A stretch of DNA of 64,000 nucleotides. Origin: Campylobacter coli 76339 (GTDB taxonomy: Bacteria; Campylobacterota; Campylobacteria; Campylobacterales; Campylobacteraceae). A program made the translations under genes and the position numbers. Where the stretch lies: assembly GCA_000470055.1 (NCBI GenBank), contig HG326877.1, positions 62,001 to 126,000 on the forward strand. The letters run 5' to 3'. The notes beneath the pieces were generated by a model, which was not told the DNA's origin, searched no databases, and worked only from the letters and a program-made list of their open reading frames with translations. Positions 8,370 through 18,292 of this stretch are shown piece after piece (within the stretch, counting starts at the first letter, position 1; every line of letters starts with the position of its first letter).

Positions 8370-8791
8370 TATTTGCAATATCCTATTCTAAAATATTGAT
8401 TTTCAAAGCTATAGGTTAAAGATTCATCTAGTACGATAGAAGAAAAATCAACCCTTCCTAAATACTCTGGTATACCAAGCTTATACTCATCATCTCCCTT
8501 GGCATCATTGAGTAAATTTTTTGCATAGCCTATGATTTGGTTAGCACATTCCTTGCTTAAGTCGCACAAGTCATCTTCTTTAAATTTTTCATCACAAATT
8601 AAAATATCAGCAATTGTTTGTAAAAATTCTTTTGGAAAAAATAAATAAAAATGATATTCTCTGCCATTTTTTTCCACTATAGGAATACTAGCCCCGTAAA
8701 GCTCACCTGCTATATCCTCAGCTTTTTCAATACGAAGTCTTAAGATATGTTCGAAAAAATGTGTTATCGAATATTCAAGAACTTTCAACAT
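8369..8791 (-). CDS. CheX-like (CheC/CheX/FliY) chemotaxis phosphatase-type protein
   Basis: 140 residues with no membrane segment or signal. The segment DLSKECANQIIGYAKNLL at about residues 78-95 resembles the E-x-x-N-x-x-x-G signature of CheC/CheX phosphatases that dephosphorylate CheY. The rest is an alternating alpha/beta pattern consistent with that fold. It is directly coupled to fliN (1-nt overlap), suggesting a role at the motor switch. I cannot tell whether it is an active phosphatase. In C. jejuni the equivalent gene (Cj0350 by position) is annotated as hypothetical. Confidence 0.6.
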   Translation of the reverse strand: MLKVLEYSITHFFEHILRLRIEKAEDIAGELYGASIPIVEKNGREYHFYLFFPKEFLQTIADILICDEKFKEDDLCDLSKECANQIIGYAKNLLNDAKGDDEYKLGIPEYLGRVDFSSIVLDESLTYSFENQYFRIGYCK

Positions 8792-8860
8792 GATATTACC
8801 TTTATAAAAAACTTAATTAAAAATTATAGTAAATATAAAATAAAAATATGTTTTAAAAAA

Positions 8861-9610
8861 CTATTTTTCAAAAATTTCTTCCACACCTTTTAAAATTTGT
8901 TTTATATCGTTACTTACAAAAAGTTTTACTATATTTGTTCCTACTATCACACCATCAGCTATTTTGCGTATACTTTTTACATCTGCATTATTTTTTACCC
9001 CAAAACCTACATAAATAGGTAATTTTGTAAAAGATTGAATTTCTTGTATTTTTTCTTGCAAAAGCTCATTACCAACTCTTTGTCCTCCTGTTATACCTAC
9101 ACTAGCAAGCAAATAAATAAAACCTTTAGCATTTTTTACAAGTTCTCTAACGCGTTCTTTAGGAGTTGTAATACTTACAAGAGTGATTAAAGCTATGCCA
9201 TATTTTTGACATTCCTTATACAAAGCTTTACTTTCTTCATAGCTTAACTCAGGAACTATCAAAGCAGAAATTCCTAAAGCCTTTGATTTTTTAACAAAAT
9301 TTTCTAAGCCATAAGAAAAAATTAAATTATAATACACCATAAAAACAAGGGCTTTTTTTGTTTTTACTTTAGCCAAAAGTTCAAATATTTTATGGATATT
9401 TATACCCTGATCTAGAGCAATTTTTGCAGCATTAGCAATGACCTCGCCATCGGCAATAGGATCGCTATATGGGATTCCTAATTCTAAAACATCGATCGAA
9501 CTTTCATCTAAATGTCTTAAAAACTCTTCAGTAGTTTTTAAATTCGGATAACCTAAAACCATATAAGCTACATTGGCTTTATCTTCATAAAAACTCGTAA
9601 AATCAACCAT
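8861..9610 (-). CDS. trpA: Tryptophan synthase alpha subunit
   Basis: 249-residue TIM barrel that cleaves indole-3-glycerol phosphate to indole, which passes by tunnel to TrpB. The catalytic Glu lies in LELGIPYSDPIADG (about residues 41-54) and the second catalytic acid in that same loop (Asp). The phosphate-binding segments GFGVKN near 201 and DGVIVGTNIV near 219 are present. Length is slightly short but normal for Campylobacter. Last gene of the trp operon; its ATG lies inside the end of the full-length trpB reading frame. Confidence 0.96.
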   Translation of the reverse strand: MVDFTSFYEDKANVAYMVLGYPNLKTTEEFLRHLDESSIDVLELGIPYSDPIADGEVIANAAKIALDQGINIHKIFELLAKVKTKKALVFMVYYNLIFSYGLENFVKKSKALGISALIVPELSYEESKALYKECQKYGIALITLVSITTPKERVRELVKNAKGFIYLLASVGITGGQRVGNELLQEKIQEIQSFTKLPIYVGFGVKNNADVKSIRKIADGVIVGTNIVKLFVSNDIKQILKGVEEIFEK

Positions 9611-10782
9611 AAATCGTTCCTTTTTTATATTCTCTAATCATTTGCATATCTTTATCTCCCCTACCCGATAAATTAACCAATATCACTACTTTTTTTCTTT
9701 AATGTAGGACAAAGTTTTTCCAAAAATGCCAAAGCATGAGAACTTTCAATAGCAGGGATAATCCCCTCTTCTTTACAAAGTAATTTTAAAGCTAACATAC
9801 ATTCTTCATCAGTGATTGCATGATATTTTGCCCTGCCACTTTGATATAAAAAAGCATGCAAAGGACCAATTCCTGGATAATCAAGTCCTGCAGAAACACT
9901 GTGTACAGGTAAGATATTTCCCAATTCATCTTGTAAAACTTTCGTTTTCATACCATGAATGATACCTGTTTTTCCTTTGGTTAAAGTTGCTGCATGATAA
10001 GGGGTATCAACACCCAACCCTCCTGCTTCAATTCCGATAAGATTTACATTCTCATCTTTGATAAATTCGTAAAAAATTCCAGCCGCATTACTTCCACCCC
10101 CTACTGCAGCAATGATATAGTCTACTTTTTTACCTAGTTTTTTAAGTTGGCTTTTGCACTCTTTTCCTATAATGCTTTGAAAATGCGTAACCATCTTAGG
10201 ATAAGGATAAGGTCCTACAGCACTTCCAACCACATAAAAAAGATTTTTAATATCCCCCACCCAAGCTTGAATAGCAGCAGTTGTAGCTTCTTTTAAGGTT
10301 TTAAGTCCGCTTTGCACAGCATTGACTTTAGCTCCTAAAAGCTCCATTTTGTAAACATTTAAAGCCTGTCGTTGCACATCGGTTGCTCCCATATAAATTT
10401 CACACTCAAGTCCTAAAAGTGCTGCAGCAGTAGCAGTGGCTAATCCATGCTGTCCCGCTCCTGTTTCGGCAATGATTTTTTTCTTGCCCATTTTTTTTGC
10501 CAAAAGTGCTTGAGCTATAGCATTGTTGATTTTATGCGCTCCTGTATGATTTAAATCTTCACGCTTAAGATAAATTTCATGTCCGTATTTTTTACTTAAA
10601 TTTCGAGCAAAATAAAGCGGAGTGGGGCGTCCTACATAAGTAGTTAAAAGCTCTTCGAGTTCATTTTTAAAGGTTTTATCTTGTGTAAATTTTAAAAAAG
10701 CATTTTCAAGCTCATTTAAAGCAAACATCGCACTCTCAGGCAAAAACTGCCCACCAAATTCACCATAATACGCTTTTTTCAT
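9603..10782 (-). pseudogene. trpB: Tryptophan synthase beta subunit, C terminus frameshifted
   Basis: PLP enzyme joining indole and serine to make tryptophan. The PLP lysine is in [16 protein letters not shown] near residue 77 and the phosphate loop GGGSNA near 223. As written, the frame stops at 9673 after 369 residues with a nonsense tail (KKKSSDIG). Removing one base from the A7 run (T7 at 9690-9696 on the plus strand) restores [20 protein letters not shown] and a stop at 9603-9605, overlapping trpA by 8 nt. The lost part contains the Ser of SGRGDKD that contacts the PLP ring nitrogen, so the truncated product should be impaired. It could be a base-calling error, since the cosR break has the same form. 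Confidence 0.9.
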
Positions 10783-11378
10783 TTTTTCATCTCCTTTAAA
10801 ATGTATTTGATTTTTTCCACATCTTTTAAATGATTTTGCTTTTCTATCTTTGAATTTAAGTCTATAATTTTTGGTTTTAAACTTAAAGCTTCATTGATAT
10901 TATGAGTTCCTATGCCTCCTGCTAAGGCAAAATCTTTTTTAAAGTCTTTTAAAAGATCCCAGTTAAAACTTTCTCCATTGCCTCCATGAAATTTTCCCTT
11001 GGTATCAAATAAAATTAAATCCGCATAAATACTTTCTTCTAGCTCCAAACGATCACCCACGCTTAAAACCTGCCAAACAAAAACTCCACTTTCTTTTAAG
11101 GTTTTAAACTCAAATTCACTTATTTTTCTATGAATTTGCACTCCATCAAGCTTTGCTTGCTTGATTGCTTTTAAAATAAATTCCAAATTTTCATCGACAA
11201 AAACCCCCACACTCTTTTTAAATCCCGCATGGATAATATCGCTTAAACTTATCGCTTGTTCTAAACTAACCTGCCTAGGGCTTTTTGCAAAAATAAGCCC
11301 CATAAAATCGACATTTAATTCAGCGATTTCCTTGGCATTATTTTCATCCTTAATGCCACAAATTTTAAGCTTTGTCAT
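10779..11378 (-). CDS. trpF: Phosphoribosylanthranilate isomerase
   Basis: 199-residue TIM-barrel enzyme for the third step of tryptophan synthesis (Amadori rearrangement of PRA to CdRP). The N-terminal [12 protein letters not shown] carries the catalytic Cys7-type residue, and the general acid Asp is in [20 protein letters not shown] near residue 121. [19 protein letters not shown] strand is present near residue 25. Overlaps trpB by 4 nt and trpGD by 14 nt, so translation is probably coupled. Confidence 0.95.
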   Translation of the reverse strand: MTKLKICGIKDENNAKEIAELNVDFMGLIFAKSPRQVSLEQAISLSDIIHAGFKKSVGVFVDENLEFILKAIKQAKLDGVQIHRKISEFEFKTLKESGVFVWQVLSVGDRLELEESIYADLILFDTKGKFHGGNGESFNWDLLKDFKKDFALAGGIGTHNINEALSLKPKIIDLNSKIEKQNHLKDVEKIKYILKEMKK

Positions 11379-12957
11379 TTAAACTCCTAAAATACTCCAT
11401 TACCTTTCCAGAATATATAGCCTCTAAAATAATATCTTTTGCTTTTAAAGGTGTTGAAACTTTATTAGCTGTATAAAGTGCAAACATAGAATTTAAAACC
11501 ACGATATCAAATTTAGCCCCTTGCATTTTTCCACTTAAGATATCTTTTAAATCTTTAGCATTTTCATAAGCATTGCCTCCCATAATCTCGCTATGAAAAG
11601 CTCGTTTAAAGCCAAATTGTTCAGGTGTAACGCCGTATTCATAAATTTCACCCTCTCTTACCTCAAAAATCTTTGTTTCATCGCAAATGCTAATCTCATC
11701 CATACCATCATTGCCACGCACCACCAAAGCTCTTTTTCGTCCTAGTGATTTTAAAACTTCAGCCAAAAGTTTATGTACAGGTGCGTGATAATTTCCCATC
11801 ATTTGATATTTAAGCTTTAAATTAGGGTGAAGTAAAGGTCCTAAAACATTAAATACAGTTCTTATGCCAAGCTTTGCTCTAAGCTCCCTTAGCTCTCCTA
11901 CTAAAGGATGAAAATACGGGGCATGCAAAAAGGCTAAATTTTTATTTTGCAAATCATTTAAAGCACATTCTAAATTATCAGGAATTTTTACATCCAAAGC
12001 ATCTAAAACATCAGTGCTCCCGCTTGAGCTAGAAATCGCCCTATTCCCATGTTTTGCTACCTTTACTCCTAAAGCTGCTAAAATAAAAGCACTTGCTGTT
12101 GATACATTGATGCTTTTGAAATTATCTCCCCCAGTACCACATATATCTATCATATCACTTTCATCGCTAAAGGTTTTAGAATAACGCAAAATTTCACGCA
12201 CAAAGCTGCTTAAAGATTTTTGATTAAGGGATTTTTCACTGATTAAAACAAGTAAAGCAGCCGCTTGTAAAGGCTCATAATCCCTACTCATAATAATCTT
12301 GCAAATTTCTGAAAAGTCTTCACTTTCCAAATAATGATTTTCACTCATTTTTTGCAAATAAAATCCAAAAGTATGTTTTTTATCCTGAACTGCTTTTTCT
12401 TGATTTAAAAAATTAGCAAAAATTTTGATTCCGTATTCGCTAAAATAACTTTCAGGATGAAACTGCACGCCAAAATAAGGTAAAGTTTTATGTTTCATAG
12501 CCATGATAACATTATCATCACTCAAAGCTAAAATTTCAAAATCATCAGGCAAATTTTTAACTTCCAAAGAGTGATAACGCATCACACTTACCTCATCTTC
12601 AAAATCCTTAAAAATGGTATTTTTATTATAAATTTTAATTAAGGAATTTTTTGCGTGCATAGGATTTTGCAATTTAGCAATTTCAGCTTTAAAGCTAAAA
12701 CCCAAAGCTTGATGTCCTAAACAAATTCCAAGCGTAGGGATGTTGAGTTGAGATTTAAAAATTTCAAGACATACTCCACTATCTTTTGGATGTTTTGGGC
12801 CAGGACTTAAAATGATGTAGTTTGGATTTAAAGCTTTGATTTCATCAAGAGTGATTTTATCATTTCGAACAACTAAAATTTCACCCTCATATACATTTTC
12901 AAGCATGGATTTGATATTGAAAACAAAAGAATCATAATTATCAATCAAAAGTATCAT
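11365..12957 (-). CDS. trpD: TrpGD fusion: anthranilate synthase glutaminase plus anthranilate phosphoribosyltransferase
   Basis: 530 residues with two domains. Residues 1-190 form a class I glutamine amidotransferase: ILSPGPKHP loop, nucleophile Cys in [11 protein letters not shown] near 80, and catalytic His/Glu in FGVQFHPES near 167. Residues 200-530 form the TrpD transferase: [17 protein letters not shown] near 271 binds PRPP, and [20 protein letters not shown] near 300. The glutaminase supplies ammonia to TrpE; the second half makes phosphoribosylanthranilate. Start 12957 has GGGAG 4 nt upstream; a longer in-frame ATG at 12984 would lie within trpE. Fusion is normal for Campylobacter and Enterobacteria. 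Confidence 0.95.
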   Translation of the reverse strand: MILLIDNYDSFVFNIKSMLENVYEGEILVVRNDKITLDEIKALNPNYIILSPGPKHPKDSGVCLEIFKSQLNIPTLGICLGHQALGFSFKAEIAKLQNPMHAKNSLIKIYNKNTIFKDFEDEVSVMRYHSLEVKNLPDDFEILALSDDNVIMAMKHKTLPYFGVQFHPESYFSEYGIKIFANFLNQEKAVQDKKHTFGFYLQKMSENHYLESEDFSEICKIIMSRDYEPLQAAALLVLISEKSLNQKSLSSFVREILRYSKTFSDESDMIDICGTGGDNFKSINVSTASAFILAALGVKVAKHGNRAISSSSGSTDVLDALDVKIPDNLECALNDLQNKNLAFLHAPYFHPLVGELRELRAKLGIRTVFNVLGPLLHPNLKLKYQMMGNYHAPVHKLLAEVLKSLGRKRALVVRGNDGMDEISICDETKIFEVREGEIYEYGVTPEQFGFKRAFHSEIMGGNAYENAKDLKDILSGKMQGAKFDIVVLNSMFALYTANKVSTPLKAKDIILEAIYSGKVMEYFRSLNDKA

Positions 12958-12958
12958 T

Positions 12959-14200
12959 TTAACTCCCTTTAGCCATTTTTTCAAAACTTACCAACAAAGC
13001 TTTACGCTTGGCACAAATTTCTTCATATTCTTTTTGTGGATCACTTTGCAAAACTATGCCTGCCCCACTTGCTATAAAAGCTTTATTTTCTTTAAAGAAA
13101 GCCGACCTTATAACGATAGCTAAAACCACATCCTCATTAAAATTTAAAAATCCAACAGCACCTCCATAAACTCCCCTGTCTAAATTTTCAAGCTCATTGA
13201 TAATCTCTAAAGCCCTAATCTTTGGAGCTCCACTTAAAGTTCCTGCTGGAAAAACCGCTCCTATAATGTCAAAAATATTGGCTTGCTTATCCATTGTCGC
13301 ATAAACTTCACTGACTATATGCATCACAAATTTATTTCTTGTTATACTGAAAAGATTTTCTACCCGCGTATTTTTGCCAAATTTGGACGCATCGTTTCTA
13401 GCTAAATCAACAAGCATTTTATGCTCACTCAACTCTTTTTCATCACTTAAAAGATCTTTTTCTAATTTTAAAATATCTGAATTTTCATCCAAATTTCGAG
13501 TACCTGCTATAGGAGCTAAAAAAATTTCTTTATTTTTTATTTTCAGTAAAAACTCCGGAGAAGAGCCTAGCACAACCCCATATTGAGTCGGAAAATAAAA
13601 CATATAAGCGCTAGGATTTAACTCGCTTAAAGTTTCATAAAATTCAAAACTATCAAAATTATGCTCCATACAAAGCTGTTTGCTTAAAACCACTTGAAAA
13701 ATATCTCCGCTTAAAAGATATTCTTTAGCTTTTTCCACGCTATGCGTAAAATCTCTTTTTTCTTCTTGAAAATCTTGCAAAATTTTATATTCGCAAGCTT
13801 TTTTATCAAAAACAAAATCTTCTTTTAAAAAATCAAAATATTTACTTTCTCCGTATTTAAAAAACATTTTGCTAGTTTTTTCATAAACCAAATAAGCCTT
13901 AGCATTGGCAAATAAAAAATTCGGAAAATCATAATTTTGATTTTCATTTGGGGGTAAATTTTCAAACAAAGAGATAAAATTTGCACTAAAAACACCAAAA
14001 AATCCAGAATATTTACAAATTTGCTCCTTTGAAGCATTTTCATAAAATTTTGCCTTTAGTTCGCTAAAAGTGATATCCTTAGCATCATAAAAATCGCAAT
14101 CAATACCTATAATCACCCTAGTAGAATCTTCAGCAAAGTAAGAATAAGGGTATTTTTTTAAAATTTGCCTATAATATAAATTTGCTTTCATTTCAAGCAT
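12959..14200 (-). CDS. trpE: Anthranilate synthase component I
   Basis: 413 residues of the chorismate-binding family; uses chorismate and ammonia to make anthranilate. Shorter at the N terminus than enteric TrpE (about 520), so regulatory N-terminal elements are reduced. Conserved catalytic blocks: GDIFQVVLSKQ near 166, SPEFLLKI near 215, IAGTRNLDE near 231, HKMLVDLARND near 259, GTLSGAPKIRA near 322 and GAGIVLQSDP near 383. Start 14200 has AAAGG 7 nt upstream. It lies 56 nt beyond the stop of a candidate leader peptide ORF. The trpGD start follows the stop by 1 nt. Confidence 0.95.
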   Translation of the reverse strand: MLEMKANLYYRQILKKYPYSYFAEDSTRVIIGIDCDFYDAKDITFSELKAKFYENASKEQICKYSGFFGVFSANFISLFENLPPNENQNYDFPNFLFANAKAYLVYEKTSKMFFKYGESKYFDFLKEDFVFDKKACEYKILQDFQEEKRDFTHSVEKAKEYLLSGDIFQVVLSKQLCMEHNFDSFEFYETLSELNPSAYMFYFPTQYGVVLGSSPEFLLKIKNKEIFLAPIAGTRNLDENSDILKLEKDLLSDEKELSEHKMLVDLARNDASKFGKNTRVENLFSITRNKFVMHIVSEVYATMDKQANIFDIIGAVFPAGTLSGAPKIRALEIINELENLDRGVYGGAVGFLNFNEDVVLAIVIRSAFFKENKAFIASGAGIVLQSDPQKEYEEICAKRKALLVSFEKMAKGS

Positions 14201-14583
14201 AATACAACCTTTGTAAAAAAATAAAATAAAAAATTATGAAGAGTTAAAAAAGAAAATTAGAAGCGCCAAGGACGAAGAGTGTGTGTTGATACTAAAATTA
14301 AAGAATTATTTAAAAAATCGTTTTTATTCATCTTCTACCTTTCAAAAAATTAAGTCTCATTTTTTAAACTATGATGACTTTTATTAATTTTAGAGAAAAA
14401 AACATAAAATTATCCTTTAATGTTTATTTAATTTTTTAAAAAAATAAATCCATGTAACTCTATGAAAAATATTTTACAAAAACAAGCAAACTGGCACACT
14501 AAAAATTTAAAACTAAGATAAGCTTGATAGGATAGAATTACTCCTTATTTTAATCAACAAATTATATAATTTTAGGAAAAATC
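14201..14583. other. Divergent intergenic region, trpE to TauE-like gene (383 nt)
   Basis: The only gap in the window over 300 bases. It holds the candidate leader ORF (14257-14331, minus), its presumed upstream promoter around 14345-14400 with no clean TATAAT, and on the plus strand a TATAAT at 14565-14570, too close to the downstream ATG for an ordinary leader. A 19-codon plus-strand frame at 14463 has no ribosome site and I do not call it. Confidence 0.5.
14257..14331 (-). CDS. Candidate tryptophan leader peptide, 24 residues
   Basis: On the minus strand an AAAGG site 6 nt before ATG opens a 24-codon frame ending THTLRPWRF then TAA at 14257-14259. Its only Trp codon is third from the end. 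It lies 56 nt upstream of trpE, where attenuator leaders sit. I see no strong rho-independent terminator between it and trpE, so classic terminator/antiterminator control is not obvious; ribosome stalling that changes access to the trpE start is an alternative. The frame is small, so chance is possible, but a good ribosome site, position and the Pro-Trp tail together favour a real leader. Confidence 0.55.
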   Translation of the reverse strand: MNKNDFLNNSLILVSTHTLRPWRF

Positions 14584-15369
14584 ATGAATTTTACAGACTT
14601 ACCCTATATCTTTATAGGCATCTTTTCAGGCATTGCTTCAGGACTTTTTGGTATAGGTGGAGGGATGATTATCGTGCCTTCAATGTTCGCTTTAGGATCA
14701 AGCGCTCATCATGCTATTGGGATTTCTGTATTACAAATGATTTTTGCAGCTATTTTTGGTTCTTATATTAACTATAAAAAAAAGAATTTAAATCTCAAAG
14801 ATGGCATTGTTATAGGACTAGGCGGTCTTTTGGGGGCAAGTTTTAGTGGAATTTTACTACAAGCTTTAAGCGATGTAGCTCTTACTGCTACATTTTTAGG
14901 GGTAAGTTGTATATTTTTTATCAAATATGCCTTTGGCATCAAAGAAAGTGTTGTTAAAAGCCATAAAAGCATATGGGTTAAAAATGGAATTTTATTTATA
15001 GCTGGAGCTTTTACGGGAATTTTTGCCATTTCTTTGGGTATAGGTGGGGGACTTTTAATCGCTCCAATTTTGGCTTATTTTTTAGGCTATGACAGCAAAA
15101 AAGTGGTTTCACTTTCTTTATTTTTTGTTATTTTTGCTTCAATCTCTGGCATTATCTCTTTTTCAAATTCAGGCGTGATTGACGCTGAAGTTATCCATAA
15201 AGGTATTTTAGTAGGTATTGCTTCTATGGTAGGTGTTTTTATAGGTATAAAAATCATAGAAAAAATGCACATTTCAGCTCATAGAAAAATTTTGCTTTGT
15301 GTATATGCTTTATCTATACTTGCAACTACCCATTCCTTGCTTAAAAAACTTGGGGTTTTAGCATTTTAG
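14584..15369 (+). CDS. TauE/SafE family anion permease
   Basis: 261 residues with about eight membrane helices in two repeats. Each half carries the family's GIGGGMI / GIGGGLL motif (residues about 23 and 151), which marks the internal duplication. Members export sulfite, sulfoacetate or other organosulfur anions in the inner membrane; the substrate here cannot be deduced. An AGGAAA site lies just before ATG 14584. It is a single gene with its own terminator hairpin overlapping the stop codon. Confidence 0.85.
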   Translation: MNFTDLPYIFIGIFSGIASGLFGIGGGMIIVPSMFALGSSAHHAIGISVLQMIFAAIFGSYINYKKKNLNLKDGIVIGLGGLLGASFSGILLQALSDVALTATFLGVSCIFFIKYAFGIKESVVKSHKSIWVKNGILFIAGAFTGIFAISLGIGGGLLIAPILAYFLGYDSKKVVSLSLFFVIFASISGIISFSNSGVIDAEVIHKGILVGIASMVGVFIGIKIIEKMHISAHRKILLCVYALSILATTHSLLKKLGVLAF

Positions 15370-15384
15370 CCCATTAAAATGCTA
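15359..15384 (+). terminator. Terminator overlapping the TauE-like stop codon
   Basis: Perfect 10-bp inverted repeat (tagcatttta / taaaatgcta) with loop gcccat, covering the TAG stop, followed by aaaataatttttattt. The T run is interrupted, so moderate confidence. Confidence 0.6.
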
Positions 15385-15441
15385 AAAATAATTTTTATTT
15401 ATGTTAAAATGCCAAATTTATTTATTGCTTAGGAAAAACTT

Positions 15442-18270
15442 ATGAATGATACGATAAAAATCATTGGTGCAAAGGAAAATAATCTTAAAAATATTCATCT
15501 TGAAATTCCAAAAAATAAACTCATTGTTTTTACAGGATTAAGCGGTAGTGGAAAATCAACCCTTGCTTTTGGCACACTCTATGCCGAAGGACAACGCCGT
15601 TACATAGAAAGCTTGAGTGCTTATGCAAGACAATTTTTAGACAAGGTGGGCAAACCCGATGTAGATAAAATCGAAGGCCTAACTCCTGCTATCGCGATTG
15701 ATCAAAAAACCACTTCTAAAAATCCGCGTTCTACAGTGGGAACCATCACTGAAATTTATGATTATTTAAGACTTTTATATGCAAGAGTGGGCATTCAGCA
15801 TTGTCATCAGTGTGGACAAAAAATCTCATCCATGAGCGCAAGCGATATAGTAGGAGAAATTTTAAAATTCCCAAAAGGTGCTAAAATCATCATCTACGCT
15901 CCTTTGGTGCGTGAAAAAAAGGGAACTTATGCGGATTTACTTGAAAATTTGCGTAATAAAGGCTATGTAAGAGCTCAAATTGATGGGGTTTTGGTAAGAC
16001 TTGATGAAGATATAGAACTTTCAAAAACTAAAAAGCATACGATAAAACTCGTTATTGATAGGCTTGAAATACAAGAAGATCTACTTTCTCGCCTTGCAAG
16101 CGATATAGAAAAAGGTTTGGAAGAAAGCTTTGGAGAAATCGAGATAGAAGTCTTAAACCCTGATGAAGTAGGACTTAATAAACATTATCATTTTAGCGAA
16201 CACTCTGCTTGCTTTGCTTGTAAAATTTCCTTCGTTCCTCTTGAGCCCTTAAGTTTTTCTTTTAACTCTCCAAAAGGAGCTTGTGCAGCCTGCGACGGAC
16301 TTGGAATTCGCTATACCTTAGATATGAAAAAAATCATCGATGAAAGCCTAAGTCTTGAAAATGGCGCGGTGAAAATAATGTATGGATTTAATAAAAGCTA
16401 TTATTATAAATTTTTAATTGCTTTTTGCGAGCAAAATGAAATTCCTATTAAACTCCCTTTTACTGAACTTAGCGAAGAGCAAAAGCGCCTTGTGCTATAT
16501 GGAAATGCAAAAACCATTGACTTTTTTTGGAAAAGAAATCGCCTAAAACGCACCTTTGAAGGTGTAGTAAAAATGGCTTATGAAATGCTAAAAGATGAAA
16601 AAGATCTAGCAGAGTACATGAGTGAAAAAATTTGTAAAGATTGCGCAGGACATCGCTTAAGACCTGAGAGCTTGGCTGTAAAAGTAGCTTCTAAAGGACT
16701 GGGTGAAATTTTAGATATGAGCATAGAAGATAGTACTAGCTTTTTTGCCGATAAGAAAAATTTCTCCCATCTAAGCGAGCAAGAAAGACTTATCTCTGAA
16801 CCCATATTAAAAGAAATCAACGAAAGACTTTTCTTTTTGTATGATGTGGGACTAGGCTATTTGTCTTTAGGGCGCGATGCAAGGACGATTAGCGGAGGTG
16901 AAGCACAAAGAATTCGTATCGCTTCACAAATTGGTAGTGGTTTAAGCGGGGTGATGTATGTTTTAGATGAACCTAGTATCGGACTCCACGAAAGAGATAC
17001 AGCAAAACTCATCAAAACCTTAAGAAATTTACAACAAAAAGGCAATACTCTAATCGTCGTGGAGCACGATAAAATGACTATAGAAGAAGCTGATTTTATC
17101 GTAGATATTGGCCCAAAAGCAGGAAAATTTGGAGGCGAAGTGGTATTTGCTGGAACTTATAAAGAACTTTTAAAAAGCAAAAGTGAAACCGCACTTTATA
17201 TGAACGGCAAAAAGCAAATTTCACAGCTTCAAAACAGAGAGCAAAAGGAATGGTTAGAACTTAAAAATGTAAATATCAACAATATCAAAGATTTAAGCGT
17301 TTCTTTTCCTTTGCAAAATTTAGTTGCGATCACGGGTGTTTCGGGATCTGGAAAAAGCTCTCTCATACTTCAAACCCTACTGCCTTTTGCGCAAGAAGAA
17401 TTAAACCGTGCTAAAAAAGTAAAAAAATTAGGCGGGGTGCAAATTGAAGGACTTGAAAAACTGGATAAGGTTATTTATCTTGATCAAAGTCCTATAGGAC
17501 GAACTCCGCGATCAAATCCTGCAACTTATACGGGTGCCATGGATGAAATTCGCAATCTTTTTGCTGCTACCAAAGAAGCTAAAATGCGAGGTTATAAAGC
17601 GGGGCGTTTTTCCTTTAATGTTAAGGGTGGAAGATGTGAGAAATGTAGTGGCGATGGAGAAATCAAGATAGAAATGCACTTCTTGCCCGATGTAATGGTA
17701 GTTTGCGATACTTGTCATGGCAAACGCTATAATGATGCCACACTAGAGATTAAGTATAAAGGCAAAAATATCAGTGAAATTTTAAATATGAGTGTTTTAG
17801 AAGCGAGTGAATTTTTTGCAGCTGTGCCAAAAATCAAACAAAAACTTGATACCTTGGTAAAAGTCGGACTTGATTATCTTACCTTAGGACAAAATGCAAC
17901 GACTTTAAGCGGGGGTGAAGCGCAAAGAATAAAACTTGCAAAAGAACTCAGTCGTAGCGATACAGGAAAAACCCTTTACATACTTGATGAGCCAACTACG
18001 GGGCTACATTTTGAAGATGTCAATAAACTCATTTTAGTTTTACAACACTTAGTCGATCTTAAAAATTCCGTTTTTGTGATAGAGCATAATTTAGATGTGA
18101 TTAAAAATGCTGATTACATCATCGACATGGGTCCAGAAGGTGGAGTAAAGGGTGGAAAAATCATTAGTACAGGAAGCGTGGAAAAAGTCGCAAAAGATCA
18201 TAAAAAAACAAAATCTTACACAGGATATTATTTGGATTTAGAGCTTAAAAACGCAAAGATTAAAAAATGA
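15442..18270 (+). CDS. uvrA: Excinuclease ABC subunit A
   Basis: 942-residue ATPase that finds DNA damage and loads UvrB in nucleotide excision repair. Two ABC modules are present: Walker A GLSGSGKSTL near residue 33 and GVSGSGKSSL near 634, signatures TISGGEAQR near 485 and TLSGGEAQR near 826. Zinc-binding Cys motifs occur at CHQC near 117 paired with CFAC/CAAC near 256-284, and at CEKC..CDTC near 735-759. Length matches the family (about 940). Preceded by AGGAAA and its own promoter region; a small DedA-like gene follows after 22 nt. Confidence 0.98.
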   Translation: MNDTIKIIGAKENNLKNIHLEIPKNKLIVFTGLSGSGKSTLAFGTLYAEGQRRYIESLSAYARQFLDKVGKPDVDKIEGLTPAIAIDQKTTSKNPRSTVGTITEIYDYLRLLYARVGIQHCHQCGQKISSMSASDIVGEILKFPKGAKIIIYAPLVREKKGTYADLLENLRNKGYVRAQIDGVLVRLDEDIELSKTKKHTIKLVIDRLEIQEDLLSRLASDIEKGLEESFGEIEIEVLNPDEVGLNKHYHFSEHSACFACKISFVPLEPLSFSFNSPKGACAACDGLGIRYTLDMKKIIDESLSLENGAVKIMYGFNKSYYYKFLIAFCEQNEIPIKLPFTELSEEQKRLVLYGNAKTIDFFWKRNRLKRTFEGVVKMAYEMLKDEKDLAEYMSEKICKDCAGHRLRPESLAVKVASKGLGEILDMSIEDSTSFFADKKNFSHLSEQERLISEPILKEINERLFFLYDVGLGYLSLGRDARTISGGEAQRIRIASQIGSGLSGVMYVLDEPSIGLHERDTAKLIKTLRNLQQKGNTLIVVEHDKMTIEEADFIVDIGPKAGKFGGEVVFAGTYKELLKSKSETALYMNGKKQISQLQNREQKEWLELKNVNINNIKDLSVSFPLQNLVAITGVSGSGKSSLILQTLLPFAQEELNRAKKVKKLGGVQIEGLEKLDKVIYLDQSPIGRTPRSNPATYTGAMDEIRNLFAATKEAKMRGYKAGRFSFNVKGGRCEKCSGDGEIKIEMHFLPDVMVVCDTCHGKRYNDATLEIKYKGKNISEILNMSVLEASEFFAAVPKIKQKLDTLVKVGLDYLTLGQNATTLSGGEAQRIKLAKELSRSDTGKTLYILDEPTTGLHFEDVNKLILVLQHLVDLKNSVFVIEHNLDVIKNADYIIDMGPEGGVKGGKIISTGSVEKVAKDHKKTKSYTGYYLDLELKNAKIKK

Positions 18271-18292
18271 TCTAAGCATAAAAAGAGTTTTA

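Noticed and set aside
14463..14522. 19-codon plus-strand frame upstream of the TauE-like gene
   Set aside because: No ribosome site before the ATG and nothing distinctive in the peptide; kept as chance.
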